NCBI GenBank assembly: GCA_038240335.1
Contig: JBBSDV010000006.1
Location: 1-36,646 of the forward strand
DNA from: JBBSDV01 sp038240335
GTDB lineage: Bacteria > Chloroflexota > Dehalococcoidia > DSTF01 > JACRBR01
Length of the DNA: 36,646 nucleotides
Direction: 5' to 3'
The position numbers and the translations under genes were made by a program. Position 1 is the first letter of the stretch. Each line of letters starts with the position of its first letter. Below the pieces are notes generated by a model. The model had not been told where the DNA came from and made no database searches. It saw nothing but the letters and a program-made list of their open reading frames with translations. Below are positions 1 to 8,974 of this stretch, piece after piece.

Positions 1-545
1 GCATAGCCGATGATCGCATCACCCGGCGCGACCGCGGCGCCGGTGAGCACGCGGTCGATGGCGACCGTGCCCACGCATGTGCCGACGAGGTCGATGCCGC
101 GCACCATCTCACGCACCTGAGCCAGTTCGCCGCCGGGTATCGACATGTGCGCCAGCTCCGCGCCGCGCCGCAGCCCGGCCGCGAGTTGGCTGAGAAGGTT
201 GCCGTCTGCGCTCTCGACCGCGACGTAGTCGGTCATCGCGATCGGTTCAGCGCCGATGCAGACGATGTCGTTCACGTTCATCGCCACGCAGTCGATGCCG
301 ATCGTGTCGTATTTGCCCAGCATCTCGGCGACCAGGATCTTCGTGCCGACGCCGTCGGTCGAGATCGCGAGCCCGAGGTTGTTGCCGAGATCGAGGACGT
401 TCGCGTAGTAGCCGAAGTCGAGCTTCGGCGCGCCGGTCCTGCCGTCGCGGAAGCGGAGTGTGTCGCGCAAGACGTCGAGCATGCGCGGAAAGTCGCGCAG
501 CTCTTCAGTCGTGCGAACGCCGGAGTGACCGTACGCGGATGTCAT
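1..545 (-). CDS. purM: Phosphoribosylformylglycinamidine cyclo-ligase (AIR synthetase), 3'-truncated
   Basis: PurM closes the imidazole ring of aminoimidazole ribotide with ATP, the fifth step of de novo purine synthesis in the cytosol. The window holds the first 181 residues; the rest lies beyond the left edge. The start is the ATG at 543-545, preceded by a GAGG ribosome site. Visible family hallmarks are the ATP/substrate segment STDGVGTK at residues 62-69, YDTIGIDCVAMNVND at about 79-93 and GAEP at 98-101. The gene lies just downstream of purF on the same strand, 138 bp away, so the two probably form one purine operon interrupted by a heptamer repeat array. Assignment is firm; the C-terminal half cannot be seen. 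Confidence 0.96.
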   Translation of the reverse strand, partial: MTSAYGHSGVRTTEELRDFPRMLDVLRDTLRFRDGRTGAPKLDFGYYANVLDLGNNLGLAISTDGVGTKILVAEMLGKYDTIGIDCVAMNVNDIVCIGAEPIAMTDYVAVESADGNLLSQLAAGLRRGAELAHMSIPGGELAQVREMVRGIDLVGTCVGTVAIDRVLTGAAVAPGDAIIGY

Positions 546-645
546 CGTGGGCCTCGCGCATAGGGTAGGCGACCCGGATCGTGCGGGCAATCGGGGGAGG
601 TTTGCGCCGTACGTCGGTGCCCGAGCAACTCCGGGTGAAGCTCAA

Positions 646-680
646 GTGAACACTGCAAACGACGAACTACAAACTAACCC
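646..680. repeat. Degenerate heptamer array between purF and purM
   Basis: Read on the minus strand, 7-bp units such as GTAGTTC and GTCGTTT follow one another with about five copies. The array begins a few bases after the purF stop codon and fills part of the purF-purM spacer. Confidence 0.75.
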
Positions 681-683
681 CTG

Positions 684-2144
684 CTACCCCCGCCGAAGCG
701 GCAGGGTGTACTCGACGGCATGGCGGTCGAGAGTGCCTTCACCCTCTCTCGGCTCCATCGCCAGCTTGTCCATCTGTAGCGGCACGGGGCGCGGGTATTC
801 GCCGGTGAAGCAGGCCATGCACACCTTGTCGCGCGTCGTGGAGACAGCGTTCACGAGGCCTTCGCGGCTCAAGTAGCCGAGCGTGTCGGCGCCGATGTGG
901 TCACGGATCTCGTCGACCGTCTTCTGCGCGGCGATCAGCTCCCAGCGCGTGCCCATATCGATGCCGTAGAAGCAGGGGTGCGTGATCGGCGGCGACGTGA
1001 CGCGCATGTGGATCTCGCGCGCGCCTGCTTTCCGCAGCATCTGGATGACCCGCGTCGTCGTCGTACCGCGCACGATCGTGTCCTCGACGAGGACGACGCG
1101 CTTGTCCTGCAGCATCTCCCGCAGCGGATTGAACTTCAGGTGGACGCCGATCTCGCGCAGCCGCTGATCGGGCTGGATGAACGTGCGCCCGACGTATCGG
1201 TTCTTTACGAGCCCTTCGACGAACGGGATGCCGGACGCCTGCGAATAGCCGATCGCGGCCGCCGTCGCCGAGTCGGGTACGCCGATGACGATGTCGGCAT
1301 CCGGGGCCGGGTGCTCCTTCGCGAGTTCGCGGCCGAGGTTCATCCGCAGCGGGTAGACCAGCTTGCCATCGAGCACGCTGTCCGGACGCGCGAAGTAAAT
1401 GTACTCAAAGACGCAGAAGGCTTTCGGCTGCTCCTCGATCGGCTTGAAGCTTTGCAACCCCTCGGCATCGATGTAGATCACCTCGCCGGGCTCGATCTCG
1501 CGGATGAACGTCGCGCCGAGGTGATCGAAGGCGCAGCTCTCCGATGCGGCCACCCAGCCGCTGTCGAGCTTGCCAAGACAGAGCGGCCGGTTGCCCATCG
1601 GGTCGCGCGCCATCATCAGCGCGTCGGGGGTGATGACGGCGAGCGAGTAGGCGCCGTTGAGTTTGCGCATGACGTGCGCCCATCGCTCCTTCCAGTCGCC
1701 GCCCGGGGCATGAGCGAGCATCTGGGCGATGACTTCCGAATCGCTGCCGGTAGTGAACGAGATGCCCTCGCGCACCATGTCGTCGCGGAGGACGGCGGCG
1801 TTGACGATGTTGCCGTTGTGGCCGAGCGCCAGCTCGCCGTTCGGGCCGCTGACCCGGAACGGCTGCGCGTTATCGCACGTGCTGGCGCCGGTGGTCGAGT
1901 AGCGGGTGTGGCCGATGGCGAAGTGGCCGGGAAGGTAGCTGAGGTCGTCTTCGTCGAAGACCTGCGAGACGAGGCCCATGCCGGTCTTGAGGTAGAGGGT
2001 GCGGAGATTGGATGTCGCGATGCCGGCGCTCTCTTGGCCCCGATGCTGGAGTGCATACAGGCCGAAGAAGGTGATTCTCGCGACCTCTTCGCCGGGCGCG
2101 TAAACGCCGAAAACGCCGCAAGCCTCGCGCAGTACTGGGAGCAC
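684..2144 (-). CDS. purF: Amidophosphoribosyltransferase (glutamine PRPP amidotransferase)
   Basis: PurF transfers the amide nitrogen of glutamine to PRPP, the committed step of purine synthesis. The 486-residue protein starts at a GTG (2142-2144) with a GGAGG site at 2150-2154. A short propeptide precedes the N-terminal nucleophile Cys9 (REACGVFG), followed by LQHRGQESAGIA at about 32-43 typical of class II glutamine amidotransferases. The phosphoribosyltransferase PRPP loop VLVEDTIVRGTT is at about 351-362. Cys244, Cys391, Cys442 and Cys445 match the four ligands of the [4Fe-4S] cluster in the Bacillus subtilis enzyme, so this is the iron-sulfur, propeptide-processed type and likely oxygen sensitive. 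It is upstream of purM in the same direction. Confidence 0.97.
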   Translation of the reverse strand: MLPVLREACGVFGVYAPGEEVARITFFGLYALQHRGQESAGIATSNLRTLYLKTGMGLVSQVFDEDDLSYLPGHFAIGHTRYSTTGASTCDNAQPFRVSGPNGELALGHNGNIVNAAVLRDDMVREGISFTTGSDSEVIAQMLAHAPGGDWKERWAHVMRKLNGAYSLAVITPDALMMARDPMGNRPLCLGKLDSGWVAASESCAFDHLGATFIREIEPGEVIYIDAEGLQSFKPIEEQPKAFCVFEYIYFARPDSVLDGKLVYPLRMNLGRELAKEHPAPDADIVIGVPDSATAAAIGYSQASGIPFVEGLVKNRYVGRTFIQPDQRLREIGVHLKFNPLREMLQDKRVVLVEDTIVRGTTTTRVIQMLRKAGAREIHMRVTSPPITHPCFYGIDMGTRWELIAAQKTVDEIRDHIGADTLGYLSREGLVNAVSTTRDKVCMACFTGEYPRPVPLQMDKLAMEPREGEGTLDRHAVEYTLPLRRG

Positions 2145-2291
2145 GCATACCTCCTGCCCAAAGGACGATGCTCCTCAGAAGGTGTCCACGGGGCATGGCG
2201 ATGCAACGCGCGCGCCGTATCCCGTCGGATCCCTCTGGACTTTCAGCGTAGCAACCGAGGCACGCCGCGCGCAATCTGCCCGCCGGGGTAG

Positions 2292-2328
2292 GGGAAGCGG
2301 AAGCGGGATGTCGGATGTGGAGCGGAAC
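2292..2328. repeat. Degenerate 6-7 bp repeat tract upstream of purF
   Basis: Short G/A-rich units (GGAAGC, GGATGTC, GGATGTG) repeat in the 285-bp gap between purF and the hydrolase gene. It resembles the GGGAAGT-type arrays elsewhere in the window but is less regular. Confidence 0.5.
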
Positions 2329-2429
2329 ATGAGAGGGAGTAGTTGACGCCGGCACGTGAGACTCGATCCGAGCAGCGAGCGGACAGGTCTGAAGACTTGG
2401 TTCGTCCGGAGCACCGGGGGCCGATGGCC

Positions 2430-3281
2430 CTAGCCGGCGATCGCGCTCGCGATCTCCCCCGTGTGGTCCACGATCAGCAGGTGACCTTCGCCGGGGAGGA
2501 ACGTCGCGTCGCAGTTCGGGATGGCGGCGGCAACGAAGCGGCCGACGACGATCGGCACGATCTGGTCGGCATCGCCGTGCCACAGGCGCACCGGCATCGC
2601 GATCGCGCTGAGCGAGAAGTGCCAGTCTCGCGAGAACAACACATACTCGTGAGCGGCGCCGCGGCTGCCGTGGCGGAACGCCTCGATGAGATCTCGCTTG
2701 AACTGCGCGCGCATGCCGGGGCGCGAGAGCACGCGCGGGTCGATGAAGCGCGGCCAGCGGCTTGCCGGCAGGTGGCGCACGGAGAGCATCATTTGCCAGA
2801 CAAATAGCGGCGTGAAGACCGGCACCGTCGCGAGCCACACGCGATAGAGAGAACGCCGGAGCCAGCCCATATCCGGCGTGATACGCGCGTTCCTCGGCCC
2901 TGCGCCGCTGACGATCACCGCCGCCGTCAATCGCGCGCGAAGGGCGAGCGCGCAGGCAGCGACATGCGGGCCGCCGCCGGACAGTCCGACGACGGCGAAG
3001 CGATCGAATCCCAGCGCGTCGGCCAGTTCGGCAACGTCGCTTGGCCAATCGAGGATCTGCCGCTTCCGGGCGAAATCGGAGAGGCCGAAGCCGGGCCGGT
3101 CGACGCCGACCAGTCGCACGCCATGCGCACGCGCCTCCTCGTCGAGCAATCCCGCTTCGAGACGCGAGCCGGGCGTGCCGTGGAAGTAGAACGCGGGCGC
3201 ACCAGCCGGATCGCCGTACTCGGCGTATGCCAGCGCGCGCCCGTCGCGGAGGGTAATCGTGCTGCCTGCTTCGTCGTTCAT
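2430..3281 (-). CDS. Alpha/beta hydrolase
   Basis: A 283-residue single-domain alpha/beta hydrolase, probably cytosolic, without a signal peptide. The oxyanion segment HGTPGSR is at 34-40, the nucleophile elbow GLSGGG places Ser101, an Asp in HGDAD (237 or 239) and His267 (GEGH) complete the triad. The substrate cannot be read from the sequence; lipase, esterase and haloperoxidase-like members all share this layout. It lies just ahead of the acyltransferase-like gene on the same strand, but about 150 bp separates neither from purF transcriptionally in any obvious way. The family call is firm, the reaction unknown. Confidence 0.9.
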   Translation of the reverse strand: MNDEAGSTITLRDGRALAYAEYGDPAGAPAFYFHGTPGSRLEAGLLDEEARAHGVRLVGVDRPGFGLSDFARKRQILDWPSDVAELADALGFDRFAVVGLSGGGPHVAACALALRARLTAAVIVSGAGPRNARITPDMGWLRRSLYRVWLATVPVFTPLFVWQMMLSVRHLPASRWPRFIDPRVLSRPGMRAQFKRDLIEAFRHGSRGAAHEYVLFSRDWHFSLSAIAMPVRLWHGDADQIVPIVVGRFVAAAIPNCDATFLPGEGHLLIVDHTGEIASAIAG

Positions 3282-3306
3282 ACGCGAGTCTATACGCGCT
3301 GGAGAC

Positions 3307-4350
3307 TCACGCGCGATGCGCGATCAGGCTCTCGTCGGCGAGCGCGCTCTCGGCGAGGGCGCCCGGTTCCCAGCGGTTCATCGCGGCGTTCCATCTGCGT
3401 TCCCTGCCAATGGGATGAAGATATTGCTCGGGGTAGTGCCCGACGGCAATCTCGAGCGCGTCGACCAGTTGGTCGATGACGCGGACATCAGCGGCGACGT
3501 CGTCGATCGATGGTGGTTCGATACACGGCCCCCACTCGATACGCACGGAGCCATCGGGTTGATAGATGCACACCTCGAGGATCACCGGGCACTGGGCGAG
3601 CCGGGCAATGCGGGCGGCGCCGAAGGCGAACGCGCGTTCACGCATTCCCGCGAACGGACGGCGATGGGCGTGCGCCTTCGTCCAGATTGCATCGATGAAG
3701 ATGCGGACGCATCCGTCCGGAAGCGCGAGAGCCTCCAGGATCGCCGGCACCAAGGCAGGATCGCCGGCCGGCGGGAAGAACTGGCGGTCTTCCCCTCCCT
3801 CGATGGCGCCCGCGATGCCAAAGAAGAGGTGGTTCTGCAGACGCTCGCGCATGATCCGCGGCGAGAATCGCCAAGGGGGCATCGCTGAGGTCACCTCCCG
3901 GTTGGCAATCCATGGATATAGGCCATTCCCAACGGCGAGTTCGGCGGCGTGATGAAAATGGCCGGTGGCAACGACGAACGACCGACGCTCCGCGATCAGT
4001 TCATGCACCTGGTCGCCATTGACCTCGATGATGTTCCATTCGCGTGGATGTTCGACGCCCCGTCGCAGCCGGCGCATCATGACGAGGTCCCGGCGCGAAC
4101 CGCCAAGCCGCCGGCCGGCCGCGCCGACACGGCGCCAGCCACGCAAGCCCGTGCTTGCTCTGGCCTCACCGAGCGCAATGATCGCGGTCGTCGACGGCAC
4201 CAGGAGATCGACAAATCCGACGACGTCGGCGACGCGAAGCGCCCATCGCCGGGGCAGCAGATCCGCTGCCGGCAGCACGACGACACGCTCGAGGAGGTAC
4301 CGCAGCCACCCGGCGATCGGCGCGAAAAGCGTCCTTGCGCCCTGCGCCAT
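3307..4350 (-). CDS. Putative LpxL/HtrB-like lysophospholipid acyltransferase
   Basis: A 347-residue protein if it starts at the ATG at 4348-4350; a GTG three codons upstream (4357-4359) is an alternative. The same frame stays open far upstream, but there it runs antisense to pepA and is not coding. The central segment VVATGHFHHAAEL (about 126-138, His131) sits where HtrB/LpxL enzymes carry HxGNWE, and the C-terminal half keeps the family pattern of a basic cluster, an 'A..AQCPVI' strand and a PEQ motif near the end. The HX4E spacing is not exact, so the acyltransferase activity is inferred. Such proteins acylate lipids or glycolipids at the membrane. Confidence 0.6.
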   Translation of the reverse strand: MAQGARTLFAPIAGWLRYLLERVVVLPAADLLPRRWALRVADVVGFVDLLVPSTTAIIALGEARASTGLRGWRRVGAAGRRLGGSRRDLVMMRRLRRGVEHPREWNIIEVNGDQVHELIAERRSFVVATGHFHHAAELAVGNGLYPWIANREVTSAMPPWRFSPRIMRERLQNHLFFGIAGAIEGGEDRQFFPPAGDPALVPAILEALALPDGCVRIFIDAIWTKAHAHRRPFAGMRERAFAFGAARIARLAQCPVILEVCIYQPDGSVRIEWGPCIEPPSIDDVAADVRVIDQLVDALEIAVGHYPEQYLHPIGRERRWNAAMNRWEPGALAESALADESLIAHRA

Positions 4351-4608
4351 CGTTTTCACGTGTTCGTAACTCCCGCGCACGCCGGCACAACTCTTGTTCC
4401 GCGATGGTAACGCGAGCCGTCGAGATTGTTGGGCTTCGGCTTGACATGACCACTCATTTGATGGGACATCAGCTTGCTGGTACGCCGCTCCGATGGAGGC
4501 AGCTCCGAGTCGGTGCCGGAAGTGATGACGACAGGGCGTAAGGGGTGCGCCGTATTGTTCGTCAAGGCGGCGCTTCATATGATGCCTCCGCAGCGCGATA
4601 GTACTGTC

Positions 4609-4617
4609 AGGAGAGGG
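4609..4617 (+). promoter_or_regulatory. Ribosome binding site deciding the pepA start
   Basis: AGGAGAGGG lies 6 bp before the ATG at 4624 and supports that start over the longer in-frame opening from 4474. Confidence 0.75.
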
Positions 4618-4623
4618 TGCCGA

Positions 4624-6132
4624 ATGCAGGTTACGGTCGAAGCCGGCGATATCACGAAGACCGAAATGCAGTGCATCGTGCTCAACCTCTTCGAGGGCGT
4701 GACGGCGCCCGCCGGCGCCACCGGTGCGCTCGACCGCGCGCTTGGCGGCCTGATCACGGAGCTCATCGCGGCGGGCGACATCCGCGGCAAGCAGGGCGAG
4801 CTGACGCTCTTGCATACAGCGGGCAAGCTGCCGTCGCCGCGCGTGCTCGTCGCCGGCCTCGGCAAGAGCGCCGACTTTAGCGTCGACAACGTGCGCAGCC
4901 TCAGCGCGTCCGTCGCCCGATTCATGCGGGGCAAGCGAATCACGCGGTATGCCACGATTGCCCACGGTGCGGGCGTCGGCGGCCTCGACGGCGCCGCGTG
5001 TGCGCAGGCGATCGCCGAAGGTGCAATTCTGGGCCTGTACCGGTTCGACCGCCACAAGAAGGCCGACGATGATGCGACGACGGTCGAATCGATGGCGGTC
5101 ATCGAGAACGACCAGGCGCGCATCAGTGGGTTCGAGGCGGCAGCGCAGCGCGGGACGATCATCGCCGACGCGGTGAACTTCGCGCGGGATCTTGCGAACG
5201 AACCCGGCAATTTCTTGACGCCGACGGAGCTTGCGGCTCGCGCCGAGAAGATGGCCGGCGAGGTCGGGCTCGGCTGCAAGATCTTCGACCGCGAGCAGAT
5301 CGAGGAGATGGGCATGGGCTCCTTCCTTGGCGTCGCCCGGGGCAGCGCTCAGCCACCGAAGTTCATCATGCTGACGTACAACGGAGGCGTCGAGACGAAG
5401 CCGCTTGGCCTCATCGGAAAGGGGATTACCTTCGATACCGGCGGCATCTCGCTCAAGACGAACGAGGGCATGCAGGAGATGAAGGGCGACATGTCGGGCG
5501 GCGGCGCGGTCATATCGGCGATGATGGCGATCGCGCGGCTCAAGCCGAAGATCAACGTCACCGCCCTCGTGCCGGCGACCGAGAACATGCCGGGCGGCAC
5601 GGCGGTCAAGCCGACGGACGTGCTTACGGCGATGAACGGGAAGACGATCGAGGTCGTCAACACGGATGCGGAAGGCCGACTTATCCTGGCTGACGCGCTG
5701 TGCTACGCGATCCAGCTCGATCTCTCGCCGATCGTCGATGTCGCGACGCTCACCGGCGCGATCTCGATCGCCCTCGGCAACGTTGCCTTCGGCGTGTTCT
5801 CCGAGAGCGACGTGCTCACGGAGCGGCTGAAGCAAGCGGCCGCGTCCGCGGGAGAAAAGTGCTGGCCGCTGCCGATGTTCGCCGACTACAAGGAGCTGAA
5901 CAAGAGCACGGTGGCCGATGTGCGCAACAGCGGCGGCCGCGGCGCAGGGTCGATCGCCGCCGCCTTCTTCCTCCGCGAGTTCGTCGACAATCGCCCCTGG
6001 GCGCATCTCGACATCGCTGGCGTCGACTTCTACGACTCCGAGAAGGGCGTGTTGGTCAAGGGCGCAAGCGGCATCCCCGTGCGAACGCTCATCCAGCTCG
6101 CACTCGATCTCGCCGAGCGACCGCTGGCGTAG
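4624..6132 (+). CDS. pepA: Cytosol (leucyl) aminopeptidase, M17 family
   Basis: PepA removes N-terminal residues, with preference for leucine, using two metal ions in a hexamer. The protein is 502 residues, normal for the family. The C-terminal catalytic half carries GKGITFDTGGISLK (substrate and metal lysine and aspartate) and the signature NTDAEGRL at residues 346-353 with its metal-binding Asp and Glu. The N-terminal half is the usual variable macro-like domain. The start is set by a strong AGGAGAGG site. It stands alone on the plus strand, divergent from the acyltransferase-like gene. Its stop codon runs straight into a heptamer array. Confidence 0.96.
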   Translation: MQVTVEAGDITKTEMQCIVLNLFEGVTAPAGATGALDRALGGLITELIAAGDIRGKQGELTLLHTAGKLPSPRVLVAGLGKSADFSVDNVRSLSASVARFMRGKRITRYATIAHGAGVGGLDGAACAQAIAEGAILGLYRFDRHKKADDDATTVESMAVIENDQARISGFEAAAQRGTIIADAVNFARDLANEPGNFLTPTELAARAEKMAGEVGLGCKIFDREQIEEMGMGSFLGVARGSAQPPKFIMLTYNGGVETKPLGLIGKGITFDTGGISLKTNEGMQEMKGDMSGGGAVISAMMAIARLKPKINVTALVPATENMPGGTAVKPTDVLTAMNGKTIEVVNTDAEGRLILADALCYAIQLDLSPIVDVATLTGAISIALGNVAFGVFSESDVLTERLKQAAASAGEKCWPLPMFADYKELNKSTVADVRNSGGRGAGSIAAAFFLREFVDNRPWAHLDIAGVDFYDSEKGVLVKGASGIPVRTLIQLALDLAERPLA

Positions 6133-6172
6133 GAAGCGGGAAGTGGATGCGCGAAATGGGAAGTGGGAACGC
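6132..6172. repeat. Heptamer array directly after pepA stop
   Basis: About five G/A-rich 7-bp units (GAAGCGG, GAAGTGG, AAGTGGG) begin at the last base of the pepA TAG stop codon. Confidence 0.7.
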
Positions 6173-6291
6173 CCCGAGCATCGCCCTCGTGGGATCGGCT
6201 CTCGGCCCTCTTGGCACGCCCACATCAGCCATCCTAATGTGGCGATCATGTCTAACGTCCCTGGCCGTCTAGCGAACTTCTGGGGCTAACG

Positions 6292-7431
6292 TTGGACACG
6301 GAAGTCACGATCATCGGCGCCGGCGTTGTGGGACTCGCGATCGCGGTCGAGCTCTCGCGAACGAGACAGGTCGCCGTCATCGAACGCCACGCGGGCTACG
6401 GCTACGAGACCAGCTCGCACAACAGCGGCGTCATCCATGCCGGCATCTACTATCCAACGGGGTCGCTCAAGCACACGCTCTGCCTCGCCGGCAACCCGCT
6501 GCTCTATGAGTGGTGCGCCGAACACAACGTGCGCGCGAACAAGCTCGGCAAGCTGATCATCGCCGTCGACGAGAGCGAGCTGCCGGCGCTGGAGGGCGTG
6601 CGTGAGCGCGCGTCAGAGAATGGCGTTCTTGGCATGATGATGATCGACGACTTGACGCGACTTCGCGATATGGAGCCGAGCGTGCGTTGCATCGCGGCGC
6701 TGCATTCAGAGACGACGGGCGTCATCGATCAGTCGGCGCTGATGGCGTCCTTCGCCGGGGCTGTGCTGGAACGCGACGCTTGGATCGCGCTGAAGCACGA
6801 GGTGACGGGGATTAAGCGTGTGCTCGGCGGTTTCGCGCTTCACGTTACTGATCCGCAAGGCGCAGAGTCGGTGCTGACGACGGAGGTACTGGTGAACAGC
6901 GGCGGTCTCGGCGCGCCGGCGATCGCGGCGATGCTTGACTACCCGCTCGACGGCGGCACCTCGATCGCAACTGGTGCGGCAGTGCCCGCTCTACGACAGA
7001 CCGTGAACAGAGGCCGATACTACGACATCATCACGCCGGAGAAGGCACGCGCGCTGCGCCACCTCGTGTATCCCGTGCCGGAGCACGCGAAGGGCGGGCT
7101 CGGCGTGCACGTGACGCTCGACATCGATGGCGGGGTCCACCTCGGGCCCGATACGGAGTGGCTCGATGACGGTGTGCCGCTCGACTACCGAAACGACGGC
7201 GTGCGGCTTGCCGACTTCCATGCCGCGGCTAGCCGCTACCTGCCGGCACTCGAGATTGAGGATCTGGCGCCGGGGCAGGTCGGATACCGGCCTAAGCTAC
7301 AAGCGCCCGACGGGCCGCAAGCGGACTTTCTGATCTGGCGCGACGGCTCCTACGTGCATCTTGGCGGCATCGAATCGCCGGGGATGACCGCGTCGCTCGC
7401 GATCGCGCGCCACGTCGCGGCGCTGCTCTAA
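6292..7431 (+). CDS. LhgO-like FAD-dependent L-2-hydroxyacid oxidase
   Basis: A 379-residue FAD oxidoreductase of the DAO/LhgO family, which oxidises L-2-hydroxyglutarate or related 2-hydroxyacids to the keto acid. The likely start is TTG at 6292, because the Rossmann motif GAGVVGLA begins eight residues later and no better start lies close upstream. The segment SHNSGVIHAGIYY at about 43-55 is the conserved substrate-side signature of LhgO proteins, and VNSGGLGAP around 202-210 is the second FAD-binding segment. It precedes two CoA-transferase genes, separated by 222 bp. In that setting a role in dicarboxylic or hydroxy-acid catabolism is plausible but not shown. Confidence 0.85.
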   Translation: MDTEVTIIGAGVVGLAIAVELSRTRQVAVIERHAGYGYETSSHNSGVIHAGIYYPTGSLKHTLCLAGNPLLYEWCAEHNVRANKLGKLIIAVDESELPALEGVRERASENGVLGMMMIDDLTRLRDMEPSVRCIAALHSETTGVIDQSALMASFAGAVLERDAWIALKHEVTGIKRVLGGFALHVTDPQGAESVLTTEVLVNSGGLGAPAIAAMLDYPLDGGTSIATGAAVPALRQTVNRGRYYDIITPEKARALRHLVYPVPEHAKGGLGVHVTLDIDGGVHLGPDTEWLDDGVPLDYRNDGVRLADFHAAASRYLPALEIEDLAPGQVGYRPKLQAPDGPQADFLIWRDGSYVHLGGIESPGMTASLAIARHVAALL

Positions 7432-7458
7432 GGCGACCCGATAAGACAGCAGCATCTA

Positions 7459-7492
7459 GACGGCGCAGCGCCTCCGCCGAGGATCCGCCGTC
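7459..7492 (+). terminator. Possible hairpin after the LhgO-like gene
   Basis: GACGGCG at 7459-7465 can pair with CGCCGTC at 7486-7492, 28 bp past the stop codon. No T-tract follows, so a terminator role is weak. Confidence 0.25.
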
Positions 7493-7653
7493 TCCCGGCT
7501 CGCTCTGTCTTCCCGTCTTCTGGCTCCGACGACGTCCGAACGGGAACGCACCGAGCACCCGATGACGGACCGAAGTCATTCGCCGGGAGAGCCCGTTGCT
7601 CGGCCTGCGCCGCGATCGTATGCTTCCGGCACCGAAGCTGAACGGAGCGAACC

Positions 7654-8874
7654 ATGACCGAACGCGCACTCGACGGCCTGCGCGTCGTCGACATCTCGCA
7701 GGGCATCGCCGGCCCCTACGCGACGAAGCTGCTCGCCGATGCCGGCGCCAACGTGACCAAGGTCGAGGCGCCCGGCGGCGACTATTCGCGCCGCCTCGGT
7801 CCCTTCCCGGGCGACATGCCCGACCCCGATCAGTCGGGGCTTTACCTTCACCTCAACACGAGTAAGCGCGGGATCACGCTCGATGTGTCGGTGACGTCGG
7901 GGCAGGTCGTCCTGAAGAAACTGCTCGCCAACGCGGAGGTCTTCGTCTGCGGCGAGAAGGCATCGACGCTGCGGGAGTGGGGGCTCTCGTATGACAACCT
8001 CAAGACCGACTTTCCGGAACTGATCGTCGCCCAGGTCTCGCCCTTCGGCGCCACCGGGCCGTACGCCGACTACGACGGCAACAGCCTGACGGCGATGGCG
8101 ATGAGCACCATCATGTACAACACGGGCGAGCCTGATCGAGAGCCGCTGACCACCGGCGGCGAGCCGGGCGAGTACATCGCCGGCGTGCAGCTCTGGATCG
8201 GCATCCTGGCGGCGCTCGAGAATCGAGCGACCCGGGGCGGCGGCGACTATGTCGATGTCTCGATGGCGGAGGCCGTCGCCGCGGCCGACGAGTACAACGC
8301 GGCAATGTATGCGTTCCAGGGCGCGATCCGCCGTCGCTACTACTCGCGCCACATCTTCGGCTATCCAAACGACATCATGGCATGCGCCGACGGCCACATC
8401 GTGGTCATCCCCGGCGCCAGCGGCTTCCCCTCGCCGCTAACGCCCGACGTCGCCTCGCCGATGGCGCTGCTCTTCGAGAACGTCGAGCTCGACAAGATGC
8501 CACTCTTCACGCAGGGCGGCGAGCGGATGATCCGCTGGCGCGAGTTCGAGGCGCTGATCGAGCCGTACCTCTCGACGCATAGCGCAATGGAGATCGTGAT
8601 GACGGCGCAGGCGTTTCGCCTGCCCTTCGCCTTCGTCCCCAACGCCGAGGATCTGCTCTCCGACGAACATCTCGCGGAGCGCGGCTTCTTCGAGCGCACA
8701 CCGACGCCGGGCGGCGAGCTGACGATCCCCGGTCAGCCGTTCAAGATGTCGGAGACGCCGCTACACACATCGGCGGCGCCCAAGCGCGGCGAGGCCAATG
8801 TCGACGTGCTCGTCGATGAACTCGGCTATGAGAAGGGCGACCTCACCATCCTCAGCGATCGAGGCGTCATTTGA
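7654..8874 (+). CDS. Family III CoA-transferase (CaiB/BaiF type), first copy
   Basis: A 406-residue cytosolic enzyme expected to move CoA between carboxylic acids. The N-terminus LDGLRVVDISQGIAGPYATKLLADAGANVTKVE is the classical opening of the family, the middle keeps VAQVSPFGATGPYADYDG, and GGGDYVDVSMAEA (about 192-204) is the region holding the catalytic carboxylate in family members. The start ATG follows GGAGCGA. It is paired with a second, clearly different family member 100 bp downstream; such pairs can form heteromeric enzymes, as SmtA/SmtB of Chloroflexus do, but each could also be an independent homodimer. The substrate is unknown. Confidence 0.9.
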   Translation: MTERALDGLRVVDISQGIAGPYATKLLADAGANVTKVEAPGGDYSRRLGPFPGDMPDPDQSGLYLHLNTSKRGITLDVSVTSGQVVLKKLLANAEVFVCGEKASTLREWGLSYDNLKTDFPELIVAQVSPFGATGPYADYDGNSLTAMAMSTIMYNTGEPDREPLTTGGEPGEYIAGVQLWIGILAALENRATRGGGDYVDVSMAEAVAAADEYNAAMYAFQGAIRRRYYSRHIFGYPNDIMACADGHIVVIPGASGFPSPLTPDVASPMALLFENVELDKMPLFTQGGERMIRWREFEALIEPYLSTHSAMEIVMTAQAFRLPFAFVPNAEDLLSDEHLAERGFFERTPTPGGELTIPGQPFKMSETPLHTSAAPKRGEANVDVLVDELGYEKGDLTILSDRGVI

Positions 8875-8974
8875 GTCGGCACTTGCGATCTGCGAGTTGG
8901 TCGCGGGTCGGGCGCGAGGCTTGTCGCGGTCGATTCGCGTCGCCTCCGAACATGCAACCCAAAGAGGGAACGCG

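Noticed and set aside
897..2291. Long plus-strand open frame opposite purF
   Set aside because: Composition (Arg, Val, Asp, Ala rich) is that of an antisense shadow, and purF is certain.
3307..6249. A 980-codon minus-strand open frame
   Set aside because: Only the part from 4350 down has protein-like character; the rest is antisense to pepA, a result of high GC.
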